A stretch of 64,000 nt of DNA from Nageia nagi. Taxonomy: Eukaryota; Pinophyta. The stretch lies in the NCBI GenBank assembly GCA_050084985.1, contig JBITNC010000001.1:46934001-46998000 (forward strand), read 5' to 3'. This document shows positions 33,923-46,913 of the stretch, piece after piece. The position numbers were made by a program, and so were the translations under genes. Under the pieces are notes generated by a model. It was given only the letters and a program-made list of their open reading frames with translations, made no database searches and was not told the origin of the DNA. The stretch's first letter is position 1; each line of letters begins with the position of its first letter.

Positions 33923-35840
33923 TGATCCATAAACCCTACATAAGGTTTTAATTTGGATCTTCACACTTTGTTTTAGTGCTTGCAAAAATAATATACACAC
34001 CAAAAAACACACACAAAATGATGTATACACATAATTACCTTTGTTTGATCGATATGGTCTAAATCTAGAAAATAACAATCCATTATTGTAGAGTCCATTT
34101 TACAATATGACTTGTATGATTCTTCTTGCTTAACTCTTTTATTTCTTGAAGCTGAATCACATAATCACTATAGGCTCTCCACAAATCCCTTTCTTGAAGA
34201 TGATTCTCTTTTCTAAATGAAATTCTTTGAGTATAGTTCTGCATCTCTTTTTAGTATGACATATTTAGAACTACTCTTTGTCTCTTTTTGTTTTCATCAT
34301 GTTAATTATGTCATCCACTTCTTTCTCCATGGTAATAATCTTGTCAATTCTTTTTCTTCTTCTATGCAATCTTGAAATGCACCTCCAATATTACTCTGAT
34401 GGTTTTGAAATTTTCTATGGAGTTTACAATAAAATGGAGTCTTCAACATTATTTTCAAACCTATAGTAAATCCCTCTTGAGAGGAAATCCACACTAAAAG
34501 ACTTAACATTTTTTTCATTCTCCATGTTCCCTTTTATAACATTAAGGATTACAAATTTGGAGTTTATGGTTACATGGTGATAAGATAATATTTGTTATTT
34601 TTCCTCCTTTACAATATTATCTCTCTCCCTCACAACAATATTCTCCCTCATTTGTATTCTCATAGCATTGGTTTGACCTCATATGGTTATATTCTCTATC
34701 TTTTTGGATTTTGTAAAACTATCAAAACTACTTCTGGGCAATTTTGGCATGACCAAACCTTCATGATCATAATTCTAAATGTCACAAAATTTCATATAGA
34801 TGTTATTGGATATATTTATCTTAACTATTCCAAATTTCATGTTTTAAATCCATATTGGTAGCTCCAAGAATCATCATCAAGTTGGCCTTCAATGTAGATT
34901 TCACCTAGTAGCTATCAAAATTGACTATCATAAATGCAAAATGATGATTTACCATTTTGTAAGCACCATAAAGTTCAAGAATTTATTCCAAATTCCTTCA
35001 AATATTAACCACATATTCACCATAATACGAGGTACTAATAAGCAAAATTTTAATATATGAATCCACCTAAGATGCTTCTTGTGAATCCATCAATAGAGGC
35101 TTCCATGCATATTTTGCACTTTTTTATATTTAACTCCAAAGTTTGAAAAGCCATAACTTACAAACCATAGCTGTATTTTATTTTTTATTTAAAGAATTAG
35201 AATTGTGGTGGAGAGATGTTTAATATGGAAGAGAAAGATGAACAAAATTATAAATTTGAAAAAATCACCTTTTTCTTAAGACTTGAAAACCCATTTTGGA
35301 TCACTCATCCCATTTTATGGGCTTTTGGTCCCACAAAAGCCTTAGGATGAAAATAATGAGAAAAATTATTCTCACAAAACACAAATTTACCCCTTCTTGG
35401 AATCACCTTCTAGGATTTTCCCCTTAGTTTGAATTTGCTTGGCATTTTCAAGTACATCATTAGTTTGAATTTGCTTGGCATTTTCAAGTACATCACTTTG
35501 TATTATCAACAAATCAAGAGCAAAAGAATATTCACTTCCAACACCACAACCTCAATCATCACAACCACTAAGAAGACGTACCCTTATCCTCCCACTAAAA
35601 TTCATGTTGAGACAAATTTATGATGGAAATATTTCATTAAATGCTAATGAAAATTATTGACTTCAAAAATAAAAATTTACCTCAACCTTGCATGCTTTCA
35701 AATCGTGAATCCAATTCATCATATCAGGTTCTCTTTAATTCTAAAGTACACACAAAACTAAACTTTACAAATAAAGCACTCATTCATTTTTTTAAAATGC
35801 TCCATCAATTCATAGCAAATGAACTGCTCTACTACCAACT
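33923..35840 (-). repeat. Array unit 4
   Basis: About 1918 bp. Contains a short local duplication of TTAGTTTGAATTTGCTTGGC and flanking bases near 35424-35500. Confidence 0.8.
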
Positions 35841-37474
35841 TGATCCATAAACCCTACTTGAGGATTTAATTTGGATATTCATACTTTATTCATTTTAGTG
35901 CTTGCAGAAATAAAATGCATACCAAACAAAAATATATAAAATGATGTACACATATAATTACCCTGGTTCAATCAATGTGGTCTAATCTAAAAAATAGCAA
36001 TCCATTATTGTAGAGTCCATTTTACAATATCACTTGTATGATTCTTCTTACTTCACTCTTTTGTTTGTTGATGTAGAATCACACAATCATTATCCTTCTT
36101 GAAGATGAATCTCCCTTTTAAATAAAAATCCTTGATTATAGTTTCACATATCTTTTAAAACCTACACTAACTCCCTCTTGGGAGGAAATCCACTCTAAAG
36201 GACTTAACATTTTTTTCATACTCCATGTTCCCTTTTATAACATTAAGGATTATAAATTTGGAGTTTATGGTTACATGGTGATAATAAATTATTTGTTATT
36301 TTTCCTCCTTTACAATATGATCTCTAACTCTCACAATAATAATCTCCCTTATTTGTATTCTTGTAGCATTGGTTTGACACAATATAGTTATATTCTTCTA
36401 TCATTTTGGATTTTGCAAACTATCAAAACTACTTTTGGGCCATTTTGGCATGACCACCTTCATTACCATCATTCTAAATATCATAAAATTTCATATAGAT
36501 GTTCTTGGATATATTTATCTTAACTGGTCCAACTTTCATGCTTTATATTTGTTTTGGTAGTTCCAAGCATCATCATGAAGTTGGCCTCCAACATAGATTT
36601 GCACTTGGCAACTGCCAATGTTTTGACTAAGTCATGAACGTAAAATGAATAAATTTCATGTATTTAATACAAATTCCTTAAAATTTTAACCACATGTTCA
36701 ACATACTACAAGATACTAATAATGTAAATTTGAAGCTATAAACCCACCTGAGATGCTTCTAGTGAATCAATCAATAGAGCCTTCCATGCATATTTTGCAT
36801 TTTTATATTTAACACCAAATTTTGAAAAGCCATAACTTACAAACCATAAGTCCATTTTATTTTATGTTTGAAGCATTGGAATCATGGTGGAGAGATATTT
36901 AATATGAAAGAGAATAATAAAAAAAATTATAAATTTGAAAAAATCACCTTTTTTTTAAGACTTCGAAATCCATTTCAGATCAGTCATCCCATTTTATGGG
37001 CTTTTAGTCCCACAAAAGCCTTAGGATCAAAATAATGAGAAAAATAATCCTCACATAAATACATATTTACCCCTTATTAGAATCACCTCTAAAATCTTCT
37101 CCTTTGTTTGAATTCACTTGGCATTTTTAGGTACATCACTTTGTACTCTCAACAAATCGAGAGCAAAAGAATATTCACTTCCAACACCACAACCACCAAG
37201 AAGATAGGCCCTCATCATCCCACCATAATTAATGTTGAGATAAATTTATGATGAAAATATTTCATCAAATGCTAATGATAATTACTAACTTTGAAAATGA
37301 AAATTTACCTCAACCTTACATGCTTTCAAACTATGAATCCAATCCATCATATTAGGTTCTCTTGACTCTGAAGTAGGCACAACACTGAACTTTACAAATA
37401 AAGCACTCATTCTTTTTTTTTTTTTTTGAAATTCTCCATTAGTTCATAGCGAATTAAGTGCTCTAATACCAACT
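35841..37474 (-). repeat. Array unit 5, with internal deletion
   Basis: Only 1634 bp. About 250 bp present in other units is missing at about 36150, at a point where both edges carry CTTTT. Confidence 0.8.
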
Positions 37475-38652
37475 TGATCCATAAACCCTACTTCAAGATT
37501 TAATTTTAATCTTCATACTTTGTTCATTTTAGTGCTTGCAAAAATAAAATGCACACCAAACAAAAACACACAAAATGATGTACACACATAATTACCTTGG
37601 TTCAACTAGTGTGGTCTAAATATAAAAAATAGCAATTCATTATTGTAAATTCCATTTTACAATATCACTTGTATGATCCTTATTTCTTCACTCTTTTGTT
37701 TGTTGAAGCTGAATCACACTATCATCGTAGGCTATCCACTAACTCCCTTTCTTGAATATGACTCTCACTTTTAAATGAAAGTCCTTGAGTATAGTTCTGC
37801 ATTTCTTGCATTAGGATGACATATTTAGAACTAATATTTGTCTCTTTTTCTTTCCATCATGGCAATTATGTCATCCACTTCTTTCTCCATGTTAATAATC
37901 TTGTCCATGTTCTTTTTCTTCTTCTATGCAAGCTTGAAATGCACCTTTAATATTACTCTCATGGTTTTGTTATTTTCCATGGAGTTTACAATAAATGGAG
38001 TCTTCAACATTCTTTTCAAACCTACACTAACTCCCTCTTGGGAGGAAATCCACACTAAAGGACTTAACTTTTTTTTTCATATTCCATGTTCCCTTTTATA
38101 ACATTAAGGATTACAAATTTGGAGTTTATGGTTACATGGTGATAATATAATATTTATTATTTTTCTTGCTTGATAATATGCTCTCCCACTCTCACAACAA
38201 TAGTCTTCCTCATTAGTATTCTTGTAGCATTTTTTTTGGCCTCATATTTTTATATTCACCTATCTTTTTTGGATTTTGCAAAACTATCAAAATTGCTTCT
38301 AGTTAATTTTGGCATGACCAAACCTTCATGCTCATAATTATAAATGTCATGAAATTTCATACAGATGTTCTTGGATATATTTATCTTAACAAGTCCAAAT
38401 TTCATGTTTTAAATCCATATTGGTAGCTCCAAGAATCATCATCAAGTTGGCCTCTAACATAGATTTGTACTTGGTAGCTGTTAAAACTTTGACTAAGTCA
38501 TGAATGTAGAATGATAATTTACCATTTTACAAGCATCATAAAGTTCAAGTATTTATTCCAAATTCCTTCAAACTTTAACCACAAATTCACCATAATACGA
38601 GGTACCAATAAGAAAAATTTTAAGATATGAATCCACTCAATATGCTTCTTAT

Positions 38653-38657
38653 GAATA
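38653..38657. repeat. Target duplication of element E, left (GAATA)
   Basis: The right copy at 44563-44567 is GAATC, which is also the sequence of uninterrupted units at this point. The left copy has one change. Confidence 0.75.
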
Positions 38658-39067
38658 TGTTATGATGCTGCAAATATGAAAAGGGTAATATTGTAGAAAT
38701 GGAACAAATATTGATTTGAAATAGGAAAATAACAACTATCTATTGGAAATAATAGAGCATGCACTAGTAAATACAACATGAAATAGCATCAATAAGTAGA
38801 TATGGATAGGATTTTACTAAATAGTAACAAAATCATAGGCCGCTTTGATGGGAATACCTCCTTACAACTCCAAAGGTGAAATAAAATGTTCAAAATGCCT
38901 TTCTCCATACATTTCTATCTATTTATAATAAACTAATCCTAACCCTAATAGTAATGCAAAATTGAGGCTTGCCCTTACAATAACAATATTATGGTTTACA
39001 ATATAGGTTTATAATTAAATAAAATACTAATACTAACACTAAAATGTTAGGGTGTGGGAACCTAACA
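38658..39067 (-). repeat. 3' LTR of element E (left copy)
   Basis: TGTTATGATGC to ACCTAACA. The end of pol appears to run a few codons into it. Confidence 0.92.
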
Positions 39068-42000
39068 TGCCAGCCCTCTTGGGATGAAGCTTTGTTCTCA
39101 AAGTGTGAAGTGTAGAAACTATTGCTGCAGTTGATGAAGTATTTCCCATGTTGCATCTTTTGGTGCCATGCCTTGCTATTGCATAAGGACTTCTATGATT
39201 GAGCGATTATGAAGCTATTATGAATGTTGATTTAGAACTATCTTAGGTACAACTACCATTGATCCATCCTCCACCAACTTAGGTAATTATGTCTGAACAT
39301 GAACATTCGATCCAACCACTTTCTTGAGATAAGATACATGAAACACTGAATGAATCTTGGAAGAAGTAGGAAGCTCCAATTTGTATGTAGCTAGGCCAAT
39401 GTGTTGTAACACCTTATAAGGACCATAAAACTTTGGGGCCAATTTTTGAAGGCCTTTTATTTTTAAGGATTTCTAGCAATAAGGTTGTAGCCTCAGAAAG
39501 ACCATGGCATCTACTTAGAACTCTCTTTCCATATGTTGCTAATCATCTTGTTGTTTCATATGATGTTGGGCTATTTGAAGGTTATCCTTGAGCAAATGAA
39601 GAATATCATCTCAAGTAATGAAAGTTGAGTCAACTTCCTATGAGGTGACTATTGGTGGAGTTTTACCATACATTACTTCATAGGGGGTCATATTGCTAGT
39701 AGAATGATAAGATGTATTATACCATCACTCAACCAAGGGAAGCCATTGTACCCAATGCATAGGTTATGCTAAAGAAAAATAACATAAATATGTTTCCAAG
39801 AATTTATTGATAATTTTAATAACCATCAATTTATGGGTGATATGCTGAGCTCATGTTTAGTTGGGTACCTTACAATTAAAAAAACTTACCAAAAATGACT
39901 TGTAAAAGTGGGATCATGATCAGTGATAATTGTCTCTAGCATGCCATGTAGTTTGAAAATTGTATCTAGGAATAATTATGCCACTATTAGTGCTTTGTAG
40001 GGATGATTTAATGAACCAAAATGAGCATATTTGGATAACTAATCAACCATCACTAGAATAACTAATTTGACCATGGAATTTAGGAAGGCCTTCAATGAAA
40101 TTCATTGATACATGGGTTCATGTATGGTTAGGTATGAGAAGAGGTTGAAGAAGTCCTAGAGTACCCACTATCTCACCCTTTTATCATTGACACACATCAC
40201 AAGCTACCATAAATTGCTTGATATCCAATTTCATACCTATCCAATAGAACAAATGTGCCACTCGATTATAAGTTTTCAAAAATCCCTCATGTCTTAATGT
40301 AGGTGTGGAATGCAATTTGGCAACAATTTTTGATTTACATTTTGAAGGAGATGATAACAAAATACCATCATGCCATGTGTGGTGTGGTTTACTTATGGGG
40401 TCTTGAGTGATCTATTTTAGCAATTCTCAGGTGGAGCTATCCTCTTCCCACTCTTGTTTAACTTTATCCAACCATTGAGGAATAGGAGAGGAAAGAGCTT
40501 GTAGTGCTACTGGATATTCAAATTTTGTGGCTAGAGCATCAACAACCACATTCTCCTTACCTTTATAGTATACTATCTCATAATCATACCCTAGTAGTTT
40601 GATCACCCACTTTTGTTGCTTAGGTGTAGAAATGCATTGCTCAATGAAAAATTTCAAACTGTGATGATCTGTGAGGATGTTGAAATGGCAACCAATGAGA
40701 TATGATTTCCAATGTTGAACTACATGAATGATGGAAAGCATTTCTTTTTCATAAGTGATTTACCCAAATTTTTCCTAGAGAGTGCTCTATTAGTGAATGC
40801 CAAGGGATGCCCCTCTTACATTAATATTGCCTCAATTTCTACTCCATAAGTATCACTTTCTATCATAAAGGTTTTAGAAACTTTTGGCATTACTAATATT
40901 GAGGTGGTACACATTGCCTCCTTGAGCTTAAGGAAAGCTACCTTAGCTTCAAGGGACCATTGGAAAGCATTATTTTTTAATAACATGGTTAGAGGTCCTA
41001 CAATCTTGCATAATCCTTCACAAATTTTTGTCAATAGCTTGTCAACTCCAAGAATTCCTTGAAGACTTTTCAAAAATTTAGAAATAGACTAGTTTTGCAT
41101 GTTAGTAATCTTTTGTGAATCCACCTTAACTCCCTCTTCAGATATAACATGGCCTAAGTAGTCAATTTCTCTCTTGTCAAATGAGCATTTTGATTTTTTG
41201 CATATAATTGGTGTTCCTTCAAAATTTGTAAGGTTTGGTCAACATGTGCCACATGTTTTTGCCATGTCTTATTGTAGATCAAGATATCATCAAAGAAAAT
41301 TAAAATGAAATTCCTAAGGAATGGATAAAACACCTGATTCATTAACTTTGAAATGTGTATGGAGCATTTGTGAGGCCAAAAGGCATGAATAGAAACTCAT
41401 AATGGCCCTCATGGGTGAAAAATATAGTTTTTGGTATATCCTCCTCCTTGAAATAGATTTGGTAATACCCAAATCATAGGTCCAACTTGGAAAAATATCA
41501 TCCCCATGTAGTTCATCCAATAATTCATCAATGATTGAGATAGGAAATTTATCCTTGATGGTAATTTTTTTAAGGGCCCTGAAATCCACACACATATGCC
41601 ATGAACCATCTTTTTTATGAACCAATATAATTGGAGAAGAATATGGGCTTATGCTAGGTCGGATAATTCCTCATCCAATAATTCTTTAACCAATTTTTTA
41701 ATTTCATTTTTCTGTAAATAAGGATATCGATAAGGATAAATGTTTGGTGGGTGATTTCCTAGCACCAACTAGATAGCATGATCATGTGATCATTGGGATG
41801 GTAAGCCCATTGGTTCCTCAAAGGTAATTGAATGCTTATGTAAGATGGGTTGTAGATCCTTAGGCTTTATGATTTGAAATTTGGTGATTGATAAGGAGTA
41901 TAACTATGACAACATCCCTTTTTCAATTTTTTGTAGGATCTTTTCCATGTGATGTGAGCTTACAACTTGTACAGATCCACCTTGTAATCCCTAAGAGTAT

Positions 42001-42410
42001 GATCTTGTTCATGTATTTTGAAGGTCATCCATAGCTCTGCAAAATTCCACTATACAATTCCCAAAGTCCTTAACCATTGTACCCCCAAAACTATATCACA
42101 TCCCCTAAATGGTAAAGCATACATGTCACTTTTCAAAGTGTAGTGGTCCATGCTTAATTTGACATTATGACATGTGCCTTTACATGCTATTTTTCCTCCA
42201 TTACCAACCATAACCTCAAAATTATTTGTAGGGTGAATGTAATAGTTAGCAACCTTAGCCACTTATGTATCAATGAAATTATGAGTACTTCCCAAATCCA
42301 ACAATATTATGAGAGGGTGCTTTTTAAAAAGACTTTTTACTTTCATAGTTTGAGGGGTGGTAATTCCTACCAATTCATTGTAAGAGATAACCAAGGCCTC
42401 CTCATCTAGA
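39068..42410 (-). pseudogene. Pol of element E: protease, RT, RNase H, integrase, chromodomain
   Basis: Domains in element order: protease C-part (42050-42262, YALPFRGCDIVLGVQWL); reverse transcriptase (41150-41640, [17 protein letters not shown], and FFDDILIY as the catalytic motif); RNase H (40427-41073, ESDTYGVEIEAILM, NILTDHHSLKFF, VVDALATK); integrase (about 39350-40400, with MNFIEGLP after the zinc region and ITDHDPTFTSHFW in the core); and a chromodomain at the end (39075-39290, VEDGSMVVVPK, then IIEVLM and PKDATWEILHQL). Many stops and frameshifts separate these blocks. A chromodomain steers chromovirus integration to particular chromatin. This copy is inactive. Confidence 0.9.
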
Positions 42411-42479
42411 ATTTCCTCTATAGCTTCTTCATGTGCACTCTCATATTCCTTCTCATTAGGAGAATCAACATCAAGAAAA

Positions 42480-43890
42480 TATAACTTTTTTTATGTACAA
42501 TGATGACCATGACAAATTTCTCATCACAATTATAGCACAAGCCCTTCTTTTTCTCTTCCATTTCTCTCACATTAACTTCTTAGTTTGCATTGTGTGATTT
42601 GATGGTGGGGCACTTATTTTATTAGAGATATGGGAAATATTATGTGTTTTGGTGAATGGAGGTCTTGCATTTCATTTATGAGCATTGGCTTTATCTTCAA
42701 CGAGCTTTTCCAAGCAATAACATCCATCATAGTTTTGAGATTAAACATTTTGACCTCTAGTTTAATTTCTTCCTTTAAGCCATTGATAAAACAACTTGTG
42801 AAAAATGCATCATCCAACCCCTCTATGTGATTTGCTAATTTCTCAAACTAATTTTGGTATTCTTTGACTATGGTAGTTTGATGTAACTTGGTCAATGCCC
42901 TTGTGAAATCTTCATAATCACTAGGACCAAAATAGATTAATAATTTTTGAGTGAATTCATCCCATGAAGGAGTAAATGCATATTTGAGTACCATTGATGC
43001 CATTGGAGAGCCTCACGGTCTAAATGAAAAGTTACCATGCACACCTTCAAATCCTCTAGGATTTGGTTCAATATGAAATACTATCCAACCTTATAAATAT
43101 AGCCAATGGATTATCTCCATCAAATTAGGGAAAATCCAATTTGGTTATGCATGGAAGAATGAAACCACCTTATTGGTTCTAAAAGTTATTATGATACCCT
43201 TATGAATTTCCTAACTACCCTAATTGCTATGAATTAGATGCATTATTGGTATGACTAAGACTTATTGAACACTATCACATTTACTATTAAGGGTTGTATT
43301 TGGGTCTGTATTTGTTAGATTTCTACCTTGAATGTACTAGTAAGTGTATCTTCCATTTGTTGGATATAGTTTGAAATATCATCATAGTAGGATTATCTTA
43401 TGTTGTTGTTTGGGATCTTATTTTAGGTTCCATTTTTGGAAACTATTATTTCTATAAATTATTATTTTTAGAAACTACTATTTTTAGAAGTGCTCAAAAA
43501 AGTGTATGGGTGTCATATATCAAAATAATCAGCTTGAAAAGATGATCACAATGGGCTAGGTCTTCTAATAATGATTTTTATATTTTTATAATATATTTTT
43601 TTATGTTATTTAGCTCTAAAGTTTTTGCTACATATGAACTATTATTTTTGGTGGCTCTAAGAAATTGCATCTCATACATTCTACTTCCTGAATCAAGGTT
43701 TTTTATGTGGAGGAATGATTCTAGGGTAAGGATTATCTACTCTATAGGCTTGTTTAAACACCCCTCCTATCAACTTTTGTAAGGAAGAGGCTACAGAGAT
43801 GGATTTTGTGATAAGTAAATTTCCAATGGCACTTACTGGTGCACTACAATTTATAGATGGTTGACATAACTTCCTACCTAGTTTCAATTT
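42480..43890 (-). pseudogene. Gag of element E
   Basis: Recognisable capsid segments in minus-strand order: REALQWHQW, WDEFTQKLLIYFG followed by DYEDFTRALTKL, and FFTSCFINGLKEEIKLEVKMF (42817 leftwards). A knuckle remnant CYNCDEK is followed, after a one-base frame change, by CHGHHC near 42510. The N-terminal third is too decayed to place the start. Confidence 0.8.
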
Positions 43891-44139
43891 ATAGCCTAGA
43901 TAATATCTGATATACCTTTTGGTACATGGATTCCAATTTTGTGTAGGGTTCTATCTAAGGCTTGGGTATTGGTGCAAAGTTTTTTGCACCTCACTTCACA
44001 CACAAATTTATGGGAAGTGTGCTTAGCCAAAAATGATAGATCCTCCTGAATATTTTAGAAACCTGAATATAGGGTTTCTAGCTTAGACCTCTAAGAAGAA
44101 TTTTTTTTTGTTTTCCTACAGCAAAATGGCCCTAGAAAG

Positions 44140-44153
44140 AGCTTTGATACCAG
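44140..44153 (-). promoter_or_regulatory. Primer-binding site of element E (initiator tRNA-Met)
   Basis: Minus strand reads TGGTATCAAAGCTC right inside the 5' LTR, the standard plant site with one change. Confidence 0.8.
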
Positions 44154-44154
44154 A

Positions 44155-44562
44155 TGTTATGATGCTACAAATATGAAAAGGGAAATATTGCAAAAATGAA
44201 ATAAATATTGATTTGAAATAGGAAAATGATAACTATCTATTAGAAATAATAGAGCATGCACTGGTAAATAGAATATGAAATAGCATTAATAAGCAGATAA
44301 GGATAGGATTTTACTAAATAGTAATAGAATCATAGGCTACTTCGAGGGGCTACCTCCTTACAACTCCAAAGGTGAAATAAAATGTTCAAGATGCCTTTCT
44401 CCACACACTTCTATCTATTATAATAAACTAACCCTAGCCCTAATAGTAATGCAAAATTGAGCCTCGCCTTTACAATAATAATATTATGGTTTACAATATA
44501 GGCCAACAATTAAATAAAATACCAATACTAACACTAAAATGTTAGGATGTTGGATTCTAACA
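44155..44562 (-). repeat. 5' LTR of element E (right copy)
   Basis: TGTTATGATGC to TTCTAACA, collinear with the left copy with scattered substitutions. Confidence 0.92.
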
Positions 44563-45283
44563 GAATCCATAGATAGAGCCTTCCATGCATATTTTATATT
44601 TTTTTATATTTAAGTCCAAATTTTAAAAAGACATAACTTACAAATCATAGCTACATTTTATTTTTAGTTTGAAGAATTAGAATCATGGTGGATATATCTT
44701 TAATATGAAAGAGAATAATCAACAAAATTATAAATTTGAAAAGATCATCTTTTTTTAAGATTTGAAAACCCATTTCGAATCACTCATCCCATTTTATGGG
44801 CTGTTGGTCCCATAAAAGCCTTAGGATGAAAATAATGAGAAAATAATCCTCACATAAATACAAATTTACCCCTTCTTGGAATCACCTTCTAGGACTTTCA
44901 CGTCATTTTGAATTTGCTTGGCATTTTCAAATACATCACTTCATATTCTCAACAAATCAAGAGAAAAAGAATATTCACTTCCAACACCACAACCTTAGTC
45001 ATCACAACTATTAAGAAGATGGGCTCTTATCCTCACACTTGAATTCATGTTGAGACAACTTTATGATGGAAATATTTCATCAAATGCTAAAGAAAATTAC
45101 TAACTTCAAAAATGAGAATTTACCTCAACCTTGCATGCTTTCAAACTATAAATCCAATCCATCATATCAGGTTCTCTTAACTCTAAAGTAGACAAAACAT
45201 TGAACTCTACAAAAAAAGCACTCATTCTTTTTCTCAAAAAGCTTCCATCAGTTCATAAACAAATAACTGCTCTGATACCAACT

Positions 45284-46640
45284 TGATCCATAAACCCTAC
45301 TTTAGGATTTAATTTGGATCTTCACACTTTGTTCATTTTAGTGCTTTCAAAAATAAAATAGACACCAAACAAAAACACACAAAATGATGTACACACATAA
45401 TTACCTTGGTTAGACTGATTTGGTCTACATCTAGTAAATAACAATCCATTATTGTAAATTACATTTTACAATAGCACTTTTATGATCCTTCTTACTAATT
45501 CACCCTTTTGTTTGTAAAACCTAAATCACATGATCATTGTAGGCTCTCCAATGAATCCCTTTCTTGAATATGACTCTCTTTTCAATGAAATTTGCTTGAT
45601 CATAGTTTCACATCTCTTGTGTTGAGATGACATATTTAGAACTACTCTTTGTTTCTTTTTTTTTCCATCATGATGATTATGTCATCCACTTCTTTCTCCA
45701 TGGTAATAATTTGTCCATGTTCTTTTTCTTCTTCTATGCAAGCTTTATATGCACCTCCAATATTACTCTCATGATTTTTTATTGGCCATGAAGTTTACAA
45801 TAAAATGGAGTCTTCAACATTCTTTTCAAACTTACACTAACTCCCTCTTGGGAGGAAATCCACACTAAAGGACTTAACATTTTTTTCATACTCCATGTTC
45901 CTTTTTATAACATTAAGGACTACAAATTTGGAGTTTATGGTTACATGGTGATAATAAAATATTTGTTAAATTTCTTCCTTTACAATATGATCTCTAACTC
46001 TCACAATAATAACCTCCCTCATTTGTATATCTATAGGATTGGTTTGACCTCATATGGTTATATTCTCCTATCTTTTTGGATTTTGCAAAACTATCAAAAC
46101 TACTTTTGGGCCATTTTGGCTTGAACAAACCTTCATGAACATAATTATAAATGTTACAAAATTTCATACATATGTTTTGGATATATTTATCTTAATTGGT
46201 CCAACTTTCATTATTTATATTTGTATTGGTAGATCCAAGCATCATCGTGAAGTTGGCCTCCAATGTAGATTTGCACTTGGTAGCTGTCAAGCTTTTGACT
46301 AAGTCATGAATATAAAATGATAACTTACCATTTTGTGAGGGCCATAACTTTCATATATTCAATCCAAATCCTAATAATGCAAATTTGAAGCTATGAATCC
46401 AGCCAAGATGCTTTTGGTGAATCAAGCAATAGAGCCTTTCATGCACATTTTGCATTTTTTTTATATTTAACTCTAAATTTCGAAAAGCCATAACTTACAA
46501 ACCATAGCTCTATTTTATTTTCTATTTGAAGCATTAGAATCATGGTTGAGATATCTTTAATATGGAAGAGAATAATAAAAAAAATTATAAATTTGAAAAA
46601 ATCACCTTTTTTTAAGACTTCAAAAATCTATTTTGGATCA
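45284..46640 (-). repeat. Array unit 7, truncated on the right
   Basis: Starts with the best-kept primer site of the array (TTGGTATCAGAGCAG on the minus strand). The unit stops in GGATCACT, where other copies continue to CCCATTTTATGGGC, and joins directly to the broken LTR of element C. Confidence 0.82.
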
Positions 46641-46913
46641 CTCTCACAATCCATGAAGTGCAAACAAGCATATAACATCGATTTAAGAACAATGATAAGT
46701 AGATCATAGTTAAGAGATCAAGAAGCAAATTATATTCTATTATCATTGAAATAAGTACAAAATAGGGATAATATCTACTATATATGACCCCTTCTCTTAT
46801 AAAAAAGGTAATATTTATAGTTTTCCCTTGTAAAATATCTTCTAACTAATTCCTAACAACATCTAATAGATAAAATATCTATAACTAACTACTGATATAT
46901 TTATAATATATCA
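46640..46913 (-). repeat. Truncated 3' LTR of element C
   Basis: Matches 58265-58541 and ends ATATCA at the same point. The outer about 360 bp of the LTR are missing, so the element lacks its left terminus and target duplication. Confidence 0.65.

Larger units (their letters stand above)
38658..44562 (-). mobile_element. Ty3/Gypsy chromovirus E, 5.9 kb, decayed
   Basis: LTRs of about 410 bp (38658-39067 and 44155-44562) flank gag and pol remnants, all on the minus strand. The primer site beside the right LTR reads TGGTATCAAAGCTC, one base from the initiator-Met site, and the purine tract beside the left LTR is CCAAGAGGGCTGG. A chromodomain at the end of pol marks it as a chromovirus. Small size and short LTRs fit the Reina or Galadriel groups, but the clade is not settled. 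It sits in array unit 6 and is younger than the array. Confidence 0.92.
37475..45283 (-). repeat. Array unit 6, interrupted by element E
   Basis: Unit sequence runs 37475-38657, is broken by element E, and resumes at 44563-45283. Without E it is about 1.9 kb. The resumed part begins within the conserved GAATCCAT...AGAGCCTTCCATGC segment. Confidence 0.85.
27944..46640 (-). repeat. Tandem array of seven ~1.9-kb LTR-like units
   Basis: The string TGATCCATAAACCCTAC or a close variant begins a unit at 27944, 29830, 31696, 33923, 35841, 37475 and 45284. In minus orientation most starts are followed by a sequence near TTGGTATCAGAGCAG, the site complementary to initiator tRNA-Met used by many plant LTR elements. 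Each unit therefore looks like an LTR plus a short interior, joined head to tail with shared LTRs. I recognise no gag or pol. Weak minus-strand frames recur (a signal-peptide-like start near MNFGGRIRLIFLIVV, a lysine-glutamate-rich helix). Copies differ by many substitutions. Confidence 0.8.
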
